Notes: a model not told the origin generated them from the sequence alone. Positions 33,501 to 42,747 are shown, numbered from the stretch's first letter. The stretch: DNA of 52,725 bases from Paenarthrobacter nitroguajacolicus JCM 14115 (GCA_001313365.1 BBFS01000024.1:1-52725), one strand, 5' to 3'. Translations and numbers: made by a program.

Positions 33501-33527
33501 TTATGCTATAAACAGTTTATGGCATAA
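33501..33527. promoter_or_regulatory. 27-bp TetR operator
   Basis: Thirteen-base arms around a central A at 33514 match at 12 of 13 positions; the inner part ATAAACAGTTTAT is perfect. The site lies 57 bp upstream of the TetR gene and 19 bp upstream of the ABC ATPase start, an ideal place to block both promoters. Confidence 0.75.
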
Positions 33528-33545
33528 ACACTTGATAGGAGGATC

Positions 33546-34514
33546 ATGAAGACGGAATTAGCCATAGACGTTTCACGTCTCCGGAAGAGTTTCAGTGGCA
33601 AAACGGCCTTGGACGGTATCGACTTAAGCGTCCCCCCCATGGGCAGCGTTTTCGCCCTCCTCGGTCCCAACGGGGCAGGCAAATCCACGCTGGTTGCCAT
33701 CCTTACGACGCTTCTGCGCGCCGACGGCGGGACGGCCACCGTTGGAGGGTTCGACGTCGGACGTCAAGCCGCCGCGGTCCGGAACCTCCTCAGCGTCACC
33801 AGCCAGGCGTCGGCGGTGGATGAGTTCCTCACCGGCAGGGAAAACCTGACGATGATCGGCCGATTGCACCTTCTGGGCGGCGCTAAAGCGGCAGTCGTGC
33901 TGACGAGTTGCTGCGGGACTTCGATCTTCACGGAGCAGCGGATCGCAAGGTTTCCACCTACTCCGGCGGCATGGTCCGGCGCCTGGATCTTGCCATGAGC
34001 TGGTGCGGCGTCCGGAGGTGCTCTTCCTGGATGAACCCACCACGGGGGGGTTGGATCCGCGAAGCAGGCTGGCAGTGTGGAATGCAGTGCGCGGGTTGTC
34101 GCAGCGAGGCGTCACAGTCTTCCTGACCACCCAGTATCTGGAAGAAGCTGATCAACTGGCAGACTCCATCGCGGTTTTGAATGACGGGCGAATCATGGCG
34201 CAAGGAACGGCCGACGAGTTGAAGCGATTGGTCCCCGCCGGCCACGTGGAATTCGGGTTCCAAGATCCGCACGAGTTCGGCAAGGCCCTGTCACTGATCC
34301 GAATCGAGGATGGCGATGGGGGGGCCACGCGTTTACCCGGGACGACGAACTGCTCACCCTCCGCGTGGCAACGACTGACAGCGCTGCCGTTATCACCACG
34401 GTTGTCTCCAGTCTCAACGCCGCCGGATGCAATGCCAGCAGCATCGCGATCACTAAACCCACACTGGACGACGTCTTCCTGGCGTTGACGGCGAAGCAGG
34501 AGGCGAAGCGATGA
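33546..34514 (+). CDS. ABC exporter ATPase, DrrA type
   Basis: About 322 residues, ATP-binding subunit of a multidrug-type exporter. Walker A GPNGAGKST, Q-loop SVTSQASAVDEFLTGRENLT, signature TYSGGMVRRLDLA, Walker B VLFLDEPTTGGLDPRSR, switch His replaced by Gln in LTTQYLEEADQLAD, and a DrrA-type C-terminal tail (ITKPTLDDVFLALT). Breaks near 33895, 33998 and 34322, mostly at G runs. The TGA overlaps the permease ATG (ATGA). Substrate unknown. Confidence 0.9.
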
Positions 34515-35274
34515 CGGCAATATTCCTCTATGCCACCAACACCGGAACCATGGTCAGAAGAGAACTCTTCCGGACCTTGCGGACCGTGGATTCCATCGTG
34601 ATCTCACTGATGGTCCCCCGTAGGTATCCTGTTCGCCTTCGTCTGGGTGTTCGGCGGTGCCATCCAATCCGGCGGAGGGTACGTGAACTACGTCATGCCC
34701 GGACTCCTGCTCATGTGCGCGGCCTTCGGCTCATCGCAGACCGCTGTGAGCGTGGCCCAGGACATCAAATCCGGGGTGGTGGACCGGTTCAGGACCATGC
34801 CCATTGCAGGCTCCACCGTATTGGCGGGCCATGTGGTGGCCAGCGCGCTGCGGAACCTGGCCACGAGCGCGGTGTTGCTTGGCTGCGCCGTCGTGCTGGG
34901 ATTCCGGCCGCAGGCGACGTGGGGGAGTGCGCTCGCGGCGATTGCGCTGCTTCTTGGGTTTGTCCTCGCTTTCACATGGTTGTCTACCTGGGCGGGTTTG
35001 CTGTTGAGTCCGGAAGCTGCCAGCGGCCTGACCAGCATCACCATCTTCCTGCCCTATGTCAGCAGCGCTTTCGTGAGGCCGGAAACAATGCCGTCCTGGC
35101 TGCGGGGTTTTGCCGAGCATCAGCCGTTTACGCCGGTCACCGAGGCGCTGCGGGCTTTCCTGCTAGGCGGTGATGCGGGGGTCCGCTGGGTGGATCGCTG
35201 TGGCGTGGTGCGTTGGGCTAGGATTCGCTGGTTGGGTAGGTTCCGCGATGATCTTCCGGGGCCGAAGGTCCTGA
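34511..35274 (+). CDS. ABC-2 type permease, DrrB type
   Basis: About 254 residues with six predicted membrane helices; partner of the ATPase. MVRRELFRTLRTVDSIVISL at the N-terminus, YVNYVMPGLLLMCAAFGSSQ, DIKSGVVDRFRTMPIAGSTV (the ABC-2 coupling segment) and FVRPETMPSWLRGFAEHQPF followed by TPVTEALRAFL are family features. Breaks near 34615 and at the five-G run at 35177; correcting the latter gives a hydrophobic end FAGWVGSAMIFRGRRS with TGA 35272-35274. Confidence 0.88.
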
Positions 35275-35381
35275 TCGTCGGGGATTAACCGGCGTGGGTT
35301 CTTCCGAATGAATCATCAGCATGCTTACTATTGATGGGTCAGTTGTTCGCGCAAAATACCCAAACGGACGAGTGCCCCCCC

Positions 35382-36501
35382 ATGACTACACAAGACTCAG
35401 CCACACCAGCACAGCCAAAGCGCAGAGTGCTCCCTCCCCCCCGAGGACTCACGCAAGCCGGACAGTCCCAATGACCTGGTGAAGCCCACGTGGATGTACG
35501 TTGCCAAGCGGACGTTGCGGGAGTTCACCAAGGATCAGTGTCCGGATGCGGCGGCAGGTCTGACCTACTACGCTGTCCTCTCGCTGTTTCCCGCGCTCCT
35601 GGCCTTGGTTTCGCTGATTGGCATCTTTGGCGACGCCGGACGCACAACATCGGCTCTGCTGGACATTGTCCAACAGTTTGCGCCGGGGGGGCCGGGCGTT
35701 GACGCCATGCGCCAGCCGATCGAGGAACTCACACAGTCCAACACGGCAGGGCTGGCGTTGGTTTTCGGTATTTTGGTGGCGCTTTGGTCGGCCTCCGGCT
35801 ACACCACAGCTTTCAGCCGGGCCATGAACCGGGTGTATGAAGTGGACGAGGGCCGCGGCTTCGTCAAACTGCGCGGCACGATGCTCGCCGTCACTATCGT
35901 TGCCGTCGTGGGTGCAGCCATCGCTGCAGCCATGCTGGTCCTCAGCGGCCCCCCCGTGGCCGAGGCTATCGGAGGCGCTATCGGATTGTCGGAGACCGCC
36001 CTCACCGTTTGGAACATCGCCAAGTGGCCGGTCCTCATCATCATCGTGGTCGCAATCATCGCTGTGCTCTACTACTTCACCCCCCCCAACGTGAAGCAGC
36101 CCAAATTCCGTTGGATGAGCATGGGTTCCCTCATCGCTCTGCTGATTTTCGCCCTGGCTTCTCTGGGCTTCGGCTTCTATGTTGCCAACTTCAGCAACTA
36201 CAACAAGACGTACGGCGCCTGGCAGGGGGTCATCATCATGCTGCTGTGGCTCTGGATCCTGAACATGTCCCTACTGTTTGGTGCAGAGTTCGACGCCGAG
36301 ATGGAACGCGGACGCCAACTGCAGGGCGGCATTGAGGCCGAAGAAAGCATCCAGCTTCCGCCGCGCGATACCAAGAAGAGCGACAAGATGCAGGAGAAGG
36401 AAGAAGAAGTAGTTCGCCGCGGTGAGGAACTTCGCGAAACCCACGGGAAGGAAACCCCAGGGAACCATTCCCGCGATGAAGATTCCCGAAAGAACAGGTA
36501 G
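35382..36501 (+). CDS. YihY/BrkB-family membrane protein
   Basis: About 372 residues with six membrane segments. CPDAAAGLTYYAVLSLFPAL, ALVSLIGIFGDAGRT, FGILVALWSASGYTTAFSRA and NRVYEVDEGRGFVKLRG are the BrkB-family motifs; the charged C-terminal tail (KKSDKMQEKEEEVVRRGEEL) is cytoplasmic and coiled-coil-like. Family function is unsettled; some members were misnamed ribonuclease BN. One break at the C run 35437-35442 near the N-terminus. ATG 35382 gives MTTQDSATPAQ. Confidence 0.9.
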
Positions 36502-36506
36502 CGGCA

Positions 36507-36733
36507 ATGGAGGATCTGGCCATGGCGCCCGGTGCAAGGAGCAAGAAGCTCAAGGCCATTAAGAACGGCGACAGCGTCCGGATCAGTGGTGAGGTTTTCC
36601 AAGTCAACTCCGTCGAACCCCCCCAGGACGGCTCGCGGAACATCAGCTTGGAATTGGAAGGCTCGACGGCGGGTTGGTCACCTTTATCGGCGTGCCGAAG
36701 GCCAAAGTGCAGCTCGCTGCCCGAGCTTCCTGA
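36507..36733 (+). CDS. Hypothetical 75-residue protein
   Basis: Starts 5 bp after the YihY stop, so probably co-transcribed. MEDLAMAPGARSKKLKAIKN then GDSVRISGEVFQVNSVEP and, after restoring one G near 36662 (GAAGGCTC for GAAGGGCTC), a continuation LDGGLVTFIGVPKAKVQLAA. A small beta-barrel-like protein reminiscent of KOW/EF-P N-terminal folds (weak resemblance). No known function. Confidence 0.55.
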
Positions 36734-36740
36734 ATCCGGG

Positions 36741-37001
36741 CTAGTGGCTGGTTGAAGGCTCAGGCTTCGGCGGGAAAGCCTTGATCTGCGTCATCCCACC
36801 AGCCTCCCAGGCGCTTGAGGTCAGGCGCTCCGTTGCAATGGCGGGGGGGAGCGCTCGGGGGGGCTGGATTCGCCGGACGGGCCGCTGTGGCTGCCGCTGG
36901 CGTCGAGGAAAAAATTCAGGGTCTTCAAGAGCAACATGGTGGTGTCCTTTCAGTGGTTTCGTGGACTTCTTTGTCCAGGTAAAACCAGCGTAGGTGGCCA
37001 T
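36741..37001 (-). CDS. Small hypothetical protein, uncertain
   Basis: ATG 37001 preceded by AGAGGAAAC opens MATYAGFTWTKKSTKPLKG; a second ATG in another frame at about 36942, also with AAAGGA upstream, opens MLLLKTLNFFLDASGSHSG. The two overlap and the downstream part (TSSAWEAGGMTQIKAFPPKP) is open. Runs of C at 36850 and 36866 probably hide the true frame. I do not recognise either reading. Confidence 0.3.
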   Translation of the reverse strand: MATYAGFTWTKKSTKPLKGHHHVALEDPEFFPRRQRQPQRPVRRIQPPRALPPAIATERLTSSAWEAGGMTQIKAFPPKPEPSTSH

Positions 37002-37236
37002 TGTTTCCTCTCGTCGACACAATGTTTCAGCTGTGTACCACTTATCTCACCTGCGCACTCCACGACTTATAGCGGACACAAATAGGGGGGGTGTGCCGTC
37101 ACCACCTTCTTTGGACCCGGAACTGCCGCGACACACCCCCCCGCAATGCGGCGTGTCCGGGCAGTTTCAGAATCAAAGTGGGTGGTGGCCGCACCTCCGT
37201 CGTGATAGCTGTGGCCCGGAGGAAGATCGGTGGCAC
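37002..37236. other. Intergenic region without a clear gene
   Basis: No supported coding frame. It contains an imperfect stem (ACTGCCGCGACAC near 37122 against GTGTCCGGGCAGT near 37157, 11 of 13 paired) flanked by G and C runs. A small RNA or remnant cannot be excluded. Confidence 0.3.
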
Positions 37237-37284
37237 AAAAAGCGGGCCCCCCGCCGTGACCTTGGCAGGAACCCGCTGGTTTTT
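37237..37284 (+). terminator. Bidirectional terminator-like hairpin
   Basis: AAAAAGCGGG (37237-37246) faces CCCGCTGGTTTTT, giving a short stem bordered by A and T tracts. The intervening G/C-rich loop may extend the stem. Confidence 0.4.
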
Positions 37285-37289
37285 GGAGT

Positions 37290-37327
37290 GATCCTCCCGC
37301 GGAGCTTAGGGCATCCGCGGGAGGATC
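37290..37327 (-). terminator. Terminator of the Gfo/Idh-DUF993-isomerase operon
   Basis: GATCCTCCCGCGGA (37290-37303) and TCCGCGGGAGGATC (37314-37327) are perfect 14-bp complementary arms with a 10-base loop, 6 bp after the isomerase stop. No U-tract follows on the minus strand. Confidence 0.75.
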
Positions 37328-37333
37328 GCGTGG

Positions 37334-38176
37334 TTACGCGTACGGGAGGACGAGCTCCGCGTAGCGCTGTTTCATGGTTTCCAGGACGGTGTCGCCATCG
37401 GCGTCCCAGATTTCCTGGTTGAAGATTTCAACTTCGATGTCGCCCGTGTATCCGGCGTCCCTGACCCAGGTGCCGATGGTCGCGAAGTCGATGACGCCGT
37501 CGCCCATCATGCCGCGGGACAACAGCGCGTCCGCAGCGATCGGCAGGTTGAAGTCGCACACCTGGTAGGAGGCGATGCGGTTTTCGCGGCCGGCGCGTTC
37601 AATCTGAGCCTTCAGCTCCGGATCCCACCAGACGTGGAAGGTGTCGACGGCGACGCCCACCGCCTTCGCGTCGTACGGCGCGGCGAGATCGAGGGCCTGG
37701 CCAAGGGTGGAGATGAGCGCGCGGTCTGCGGCGTACATCGGGTGCAGGGGTTCCAGCACCAGCCGTACACCGTTCTCGGAAGCGAACGGGACTAGTTCCT
37801 GCAGACGGTCGGCGACGCGCTGGCGTGCAGCGACGACGTCCTTCTCGCCAGGAGCGAGCCCACCAACCACCAGGAACAGCTCCTGGGTGTCCAGCGCTAC
37901 TGCTTCGCGGACGGCCTCGAAGTTGTCGGCGAGGGCTGCGGCCTGCCCTTCAGCATCGGCCGCAGTGAGAAAGCCGCCGCGGCACAGCGAGGAGACCCGG
38001 AGGCCTGCGTCCTTGATGAGCTTGGCTGCCTTATCCAGTCCGGCCTCGGCCACCCGGTCACGCCACGGTCCGATCGCGGGGATGCCGGCGCGGGCGCATC
38101 CATCCACAGCCTCAGCAAGCGTCCACTTCTTGGTGGTGGCACTGTTCAGCGACAGGCGGGAGAAGTCCGCGCTCAT
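37334..38176 (-). CDS. Sugar phosphate isomerase/epimerase-like TIM barrel
   Basis: About 280 residues, AP-endonuclease-2/xylose-isomerase-like barrel. MSADFSRLSLNSATTKKWTL, ARAGIPAIGPWRDRVAEAG, VRLVLEPLHPMYAADRALIS (Glu/His metal site), VGVAVDTFHVWWDPEL (Asp/His), ASYQVCDFNLP and GDIEVEIFNQEIWDADGD (second Glu) line up the expected metal ligands. The gene is apparently fused to DUF993 only because of a five-G run at 38181-38185; with four Gs the upstream gene ends INGVGA with TGA overlapping this ATG. Third gene of its operon. Reaction unknown: isomerase, epimerase or 3-keto-sugar lyase are possible. Confidence 0.82.
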   Translation of the reverse strand: MSADFSRLSLNSATTKKWTLAEAVDGCARAGIPAIGPWRDRVAEAGLDKAAKLIKDAGLRVSSLCRGGFLTAADAEGQAAALADNFEAVREAVALDTQELFLVVGGLAPGEKDVVAARQRVADRLQELVPFASENGVRLVLEPLHPMYAADRALISTLGQALDLAAPYDAKAVGVAVDTFHVWWDPELKAQIERAGRENRIASYQVCDFNLPIAADALLSRGMMGDGVIDFATIGTWVRDAGYTGDIEVEIFNQEIWDADGDTVLETMKQRYAELVLPYA

Positions 38177-39388
38177 GCGCCCACCCCCGTTGATCCGCAG
38201 GAAGTCAGACATCCGGAACGCGGCCAGTGACGGATCCTTCAGCAGGCCGGCTTGGTCGGCCAGTTCGAAGGTCTTGGCCAAGTGCAGCACCGAACGGCCG
38301 GAGTGCAGGCCGCCCACCATCTGGAAACCGGGCTGCTTGCCATTGAGCCAGGACATGAAGGCGATACCGGTCTTGTAGTAGAAAGTGGGTGCGCTGAAGA
38401 TGTGCTTTCCGAGCTCACGGTGGAGTCCAGGATCGCGCGCCCTTCGCTGCCTTGACCGGCGTCGTACTTCTGCAACGCCACCGAAGCGGCAGGGTAGATG
38501 GCGGCGAAGATGCCCAGCAGGCGTCCGAGTGGTGGGTCTCGTCGCCGTCGATCAGCTCCGGGTAGTTGAAGTCGTCGCCCGTGTAGAGGCGGACTTCTTC
38601 CGGAAGTGCGGCGCGGAGAGCCACCTCGTGCGAGGCGTCCAGCAGCGAAACCTTCACGCCATCAACCTTGTCCGCGTGCTCGCGGATCAGGCTGAGGAAC
38701 GTTTCGGTGGCAACGGAGACGTCGTCGGAACCCCAGTATCCGGCCAGTGCGGGGGTCGAACATGGTGCCGAGCCAGTGCAGGATGACGGGCTGATCCACT
38801 TCCTGCAGGAGTGTCGAGTAGACGTGCAGGTAGTCGTCGGCGCCGCTTGCAACCTTGGCCAAGCGCGGGACGCCATGAGGATGACCTTGGGGGGGCCGGC
38901 CTCACTGACGACGGCGATCTGCTCACGGTAGGCGTCGATGACGGCCTGGATACCAGCTGCACCCTCGGGAAGCGTGGCGATGTCCAGCTGATCGGTGCCC
39001 GCGCCGCATGAGACGAGATCGCGGACGGACTTGCCGGAAGTGGCGGCGTCGCCTGCCGCAACAACGGATGCGGCTTCTGCGCCGGTGCGCTTGATGAGCT
39101 GCTGGGTGGCTGCCCAGTCCAAGCCCATGCCGCGCTGCGCGGTGTCCATGCGTCGGCGACACCCAGGCCGTAGGACCACAACTCGTGCCGGTAAGCGAGG
39201 GTGGCGTCCCAGTCGAGCTGCGCCGGTGCGCCGGGAGTGTTGTCAGCGGCGACCTCGGGGATGACGTGGGCCGCTGCATAGGCGCGGCGGGCCGTCAAAG
39301 GAGCGGTCGGCTTGGCCCACGATGTGGCTGCCTGAAGGCGGTACTCGCGGGTGCCGCCGTCGTTGGTGGGAAGAATCAGTGACGTCAT
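38173..39388 (-). CDS. DUF993 family protein (dihydrodipicolinate-synthase-like)
   Basis: About 404 residues. TLPEGAAGIQAVIDAYREQI, VILHWLGTMFDPALAGYWGS, VDGVKVSLLDASHEVALRAA (a candidate Schiff-base Lys in GVKVS), LYTGDDFNYPELIDGDETHH and SAPTFYYKTGIAFMSWLNGK are DUF993 hallmarks. The fold is predicted to be a TIM barrel like class I pyruvate aldolases, but no reaction is established to my knowledge. ATG 39388 overlaps the stop of the Gfo/Idh gene by one base (TAATG). Breaks near 39150, 38870, 38755 and 38420. Probably cleaves or dehydrates a keto-acid or keto-sugar intermediate (inference). Confidence 0.8.
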
Positions 39389-40563
39389 TAGAGCGTGATC
39401 TCCGGGATGTCGATGGTGCGGCGCTCAGCGGAGGACTGCAGGCCGAGCTCGGCCAGCTGGACCCCGCGTGCTGCGGAAAGCAGTCCGAAGCGGTGCTCGC
39501 GGCCGGCCACGACGTCGCGCAGGAATTCTTCCCACTGCAGCTTGAAGCCGTTGTCCAGTTCAGCGTTGGCCGGGACTTCCTGCCACTGGCTGCGGAAAGA
39601 TTCGGTGACGGGCAGGTCCGGGTTCCAGACGGGCTTGGGGGTGTGGGCCCGCTGCTGCGCAACGCACTTGTTCAAACCGGCGACGGCGGAACCGTGCGTG
39701 CCGTCGATCTGGAACTCAACCAGTTCGTCGCGGTAGACGCGGACGGCCCAGGAGGAGTTGATCTGGCCGATGACGTCGTCGCCCCCCGGGGGGGTTTCGA
39801 GTTCGAAGATGCCGTAGGAGGCGTCGTCAGCGGTGGCCTTGTATTCCTTTCCGGCTTCGTCCCAACGTGCGGGGGGGATGTGCGTGGCAGTCTTGGCGTT
39901 GACGCTCTTGACCTTGCCGATGATCCCTTCAAGGACGTAGTTCCAGTGGCAGAACATGTCCGTGGTCATTCCGCCGCCGTCTTCCTTGCGGTAGTTCCAG
40001 GACGGGCGCTGCGCAGCCTGGACGTCACCTTCGAAGACCCAATAGCCGAATTCGCCACGGATGGAGAGGATGCGGCCGAAGAAGCCTTCGTCCACCAGGC
40101 GGCGGAGCTTGACCAGGCCGGGAAGGTACAGCTTGTCGTGCACGACGCCAGCAGTTACGCCGGCTTCCTTGCCGATCTGTGCCAGCTCGATGGCTTCTTC
40201 AAGGGTCTCTGCCGTGGGCTTCTCGGTGAAGATGTGCTTGCCGGCGCGCATGGCCTTCTTCAGGGTGGCGGCGCGGAGGCTGGTCATGGAGGCGTCAAAG
40301 ACGATGTCCACGGTGGGATCGGCGATGACGGCGTCGAGATCAGTGGTCCATTCGGAAACCTTGTGGAGTTCGGCTAGTTCGCGGATCTTGGCTTCATTGC
40401 GGCCAACGAGGATCGGCTCGACCTGAACCTTGGTGCCGTCTTCCAGGGTGAAGCCGCCGGCGTCGCGGATGGGCAGGATGGAACGCAGCAAGTGCTGGCG
40501 GTAGCCCATACGGCCGGTGATGCCGTTCATGGCGATGCGGATCGTCTTTGTTTCGTAGCCCAT
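39388..40563 (-). CDS. Gfo/Idh/MocA-family oxidoreductase
   Basis: About 391 residues and uninterrupted, NAD(P)-dependent sugar or polyol dehydrogenase. The N-terminal Rossmann part IRIAMNGITGRMGYRQHLLR is atypical (GITGRMG instead of GxGxxG), followed by DIVFDASMTSLRAATLKKAM, KHIFTEKPTAETLEEAIELA with the conserved EKP, and the substrate domain GGGMTTDMFCHWNYVLEGII. ATG 40563 with GGAGAAAAC upstream is the start. First gene of the operon with DUF993 and the TIM barrel; two LacI operators lie upstream. Confidence 0.9.
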   Translation of the reverse strand: MGYETKTIRIAMNGITGRMGYRQHLLRSILPIRDAGGFTLEDGTKVQVEPILVGRNEAKIRELAELHKVSEWTTDLDAVIADPTVDIVFDASMTSLRAATLKKAMRAGKHIFTEKPTAETLEEAIELAQIGKEAGVTAGVVHDKLYLPGLVKLRRLVDEGFFGRILSIRGEFGYWVFEGDVQAAQRPSWNYRKEDGGGMTTDMFCHWNYVLEGIIGKVKSVNAKTATHIPPARWDEAGKEYKATADDASYGIFELETPPGGDDVIGQINSSWAVRVYRDELVEFQIDGTHGSAVAGLNKCVAQQRAHTPKPVWNPDLPVTESFRSQWQEVPANAELDNGFKLQWEEFLRDVVAGREHRFGLLSAARGVQLAELGLQSSAERRTIDIPEITL

Positions 40564-40626
40564 GTTTTCTCCAGTGCCTTGTGTGCCGGTCGCTCTGCGG
40601 TTGCCGGTGCTTGCAGTTCTTGATGT

Positions 40627-40692
40627 GGGAAAGCGCATTCCCGCTGCAATCGATCATGCACCATGACGCGCCGCATTGGCAAGCGCTTTCCC
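40627..40692. promoter_or_regulatory. Two LacI-type operators between Gfo/Idh and LacI genes
   Basis: GGGAAAGCGCATTCCC (40627-40642) and GGCAAGCGCTTTCCC (40678-40692) share a core AAGCGC and approximate the palindrome GGGAAAGCGCTTTCCC. Their centres are about 51 bp apart, roughly five helical turns, which would allow looping. The adjacent LacI gene is the presumed regulator. Confidence 0.65.
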
Positions 40693-40764
40693 AAAAAATG
40701 GTGGAAGACTGCCATAATTTTCTTAGCGCCAGTCCCGACGCTTGCAGAAAAGGAGGGCCCCCCC

Positions 40765-41802
40765 GTGGCCGCCAGCACACTGAGTGAAGTTGCCCGATTG
40801 GCCGGGGGTCTCCCTCGCCACCGCATCCCGGGTCCTGAACGGCTCGTCCCGTAAGCCGGCTGAGGACATCGCGGAGCGCGTCCGCGAAGCCGCCGACAAG
40901 CTCGGCTATGTTCCCAACGCGCAGGCGCAGGCCCTGGCGAAGTCGAGCTCGGGATTGATCGGCCTCATTGTTCACGACATTGCCGACCCCTACTTCTCCG
41001 CCATCGCCCGCGGGGTCCAGGAAGCAGCCCGCCAGCAAAACCGCATGGTGTTGCTGGCCAGCACATCCGGCGCCGCGCAGGACGAAAAAGAAGCAGTAGC
41101 CGCGTTCGCCGCCCGACGTGCCGACTCCATCGTGATCGCCGGCTCGCGGTCCGTGCGCGCCGAGGACAAGCAAGGCAACATCGAACTCGCCGCGGAACTG
41201 GACGCTACTGCCGCAATGGCGGACATGTGGGGGGTTGTTGGCCACCCGGTGGTTGGCGCCTCCACTACAGAGGGCTACCACGTGGTTGAAGTCCCCCCAA
41301 TGAGGAGCTCGCAGCCGGCCTTGCTGTGGAATTGGCCGCTACGCATGGTGGTGAATTCCTCATCGTTGCGGGTCCCGAAGCTGTACACCTCCGACGACCG
41401 GGTCCGCGGCTTCCAGCGGGGTCTCGCAGACGCTGGAAGACCCGCAGCAGAGATCATCCGTACCGGCTTCAACCGCGCTGGAGGATACGACGCCGGGCCC
41501 GCACTCGCCGAGCGGATCAAGGCCTCCGAAAAACGGCTCTGCATCTTTGCCGTGAACGACGTCATGGCCATTGGCGTTACCGCTGCGCTCCGGCCCGAAG
41601 GCGTATGGATTCCCCGGGATGCCACCATTGCGGGTTTTGACGACATCGAAACCTCCGCGACTTCCGCCCTGCCTTGTCCACGGTGCACCTGCCGTTGGAG
41701 GACATCGGCCGCCTGGCAGCGGGCGACCCTGACACCGCGCCGGTCAGCGGCGCGGTGAAGCTCCGCCGCAGCACGGAAACTCCGGTGGAATCGCAAGTCT
41801 GA
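40765..41802 (+). CDS. LacI-family regulator of the Gfo/Idh-DUF993 operon
   Basis: About 345 residues. GTG 40765 follows AAAAGGAGGG. HTH STLSEVARLAGVSLATASRV then LNGSSRKPAEDIAERVREAA; hinge ALAKSSSGLIGLIVHDIADP; ligand domain ending FAVNDVMAIGVTAALR and DATIAGFDDIET. Breaks at 40806 (five Gs in GCCGGGGGTC), 41300 and 41670. The final part reads ALSTVHLPLEDIGRLAAG and ends VESQV with TGA 41800-41802. Divergent from the Gfo/Idh operon. Confidence 0.88.
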
Positions 41803-41876
41803 CCAGGTCAGAAGGCATAACCGTTAAGGCGCAACGGCCCAGTTTTCAGCGGATGGGCTGGACGGAGTAGCCGGCG

Positions 41877-42659
41877 CTAGTCCTCACCCAGTGTGATCGT
41901 GTGCAGGAAAGCGGCGTCGTTGAGGACGTTTTCCGGCAGGTCGTCCTCAACGAATTCCAGCATGATGTCCATATCCTTGCCGTTGCCGCGCAGGACATCG
42001 GTGACTGTCTGCCACAGCAGCTTCCGGTTCCGTAGTGGAAAGCGCTCGGCTTCGGGTCCCCCCCAGGAGAAACAATGCACGCCCGCCAGGTGCGGCAAGA
42101 CTTCGTGGAGGGACTCAAGCGCCTGCTTGTCCGAAAGTCCGACGGCGGGCTGCCAGTAGGTGCCGACGTTGGGTGATTCACCCGGTTCAGTAAGTCGAGG
42201 GTGGTGGCGGGGGAGTCGGTAAGGGTGTTGCCGTGGTACTCGAAGGCGATGGCGATGCCGCGGGCGGCCGCAAGATCGGCGATACGCCGGGTGTCTTGGA
42301 CCACCGCATCCCAGTGGTCCTCGTTGGCCTCGGCAGAGCCAAGTTCTCCGGCCCACACGCGGATCCGGGGGAGCGCCAAGCCCTGTGGCAAGGTCCAGCG
42401 CGCGGCCAAAGTCCTCGAACGCGCCGCAGCGGTAGTACGAGCCGAGCGAGAGGACGCTGAGTCCGGCCGCCACCGTGGCTTCCTTGGCGTGCGCCGCTGA
42501 CTCGGAATCGCTGACGTGTACATCGGTACCCCCCCACTCGATCCCGGCCAAGCCTGCGTCCGAAGAAATTCGGACCACATCGTCTATCCCCCCCTGCGAA
42601 CGGAGAGTGACGGAACAGATGCCTGGCGTGAGGTCAGCCAGCGTAGTGAGGTCGATCAT
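41877..42659 (-). CDS. Second xylose-isomerase-like TIM barrel
   Basis: About 260 residues. LTPGICSVTLRSQGGIDDVV, AGLAGIEWGGTDVHVSDSES, SVLSLGSYYRCGAFEDFGRA, IAIAFEYHGNTLTDSPATTL (metal Glu), NVGTYWQPAVGLSDKQALES, LAGVHCFSWGGPEAERFPLR and DIMLEFVEDDLPENVLNDAA (Glu) indicate an AP-endonuclease-2 family isomerase/epimerase. ATG 42659 or GTG 42665 starts it. Breaks near 42370 and 42175. It follows the LacI gene convergently and probably belongs to the same sugar pathway. Confidence 0.8.
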   Translation of the reverse strand: MIDLTTLADLTPGICSVTLRSQGGIDDVVRISSDAGLAGIEWGGTDVHVSDSESAAHAKEATVAAGLSVLSLGSYYRCGAFEDFGRALDLATGLGAPPDPRVGRRTWLCRGQRGPLGCGGPRHPAYRRSCGRPRHRHRLRVPRQHPYRLPRHHPRLTEPGESPNVGTYWQPAVGLSDKQALESLHEVLPHLAGVHCFSWGGPEAERFPLRNRKLLWQTVTDVLRGNGKDMDIMLEFVEDDLPENVLNDAAFLHTITLGED

Positions 42660-42705
42660 GGTCACAGGATATCGGGAATGCGCTTACCCAGTAAGGGCGT
42701 ATCGC

Positions 42706-42719
42706 CTGTTGAACAGAAA
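42706..42719. repeat. 14-bp direct repeat, left copy, flanking the DUF3800 locus
   Basis: CTGTTGAACAGAAA, identical to the copy at 43991-44004. The first 11 bases (CTGTTGAACAG) are themselves a palindrome. Both copies lie in the same orientation, next to lysR 3'-end-like sequence. Confidence 0.6.
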
Positions 42720-42747
42720 GGATCCCGAGACATACAAAGCGTCGGGC

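Noticed and set aside
37334..39388. One 680-residue DUF993-isomerase fusion protein
   Set aside because: The joining frame depends on a single extra G; the four-G reading gives a clean TGA/ATG overlap typical of the operon.
39322..40377. 351-residue plus-strand ORF opposite the Gfo/Idh gene
   Set aside because: Antisense shadow of an uninterrupted, motif-rich dehydrogenase.
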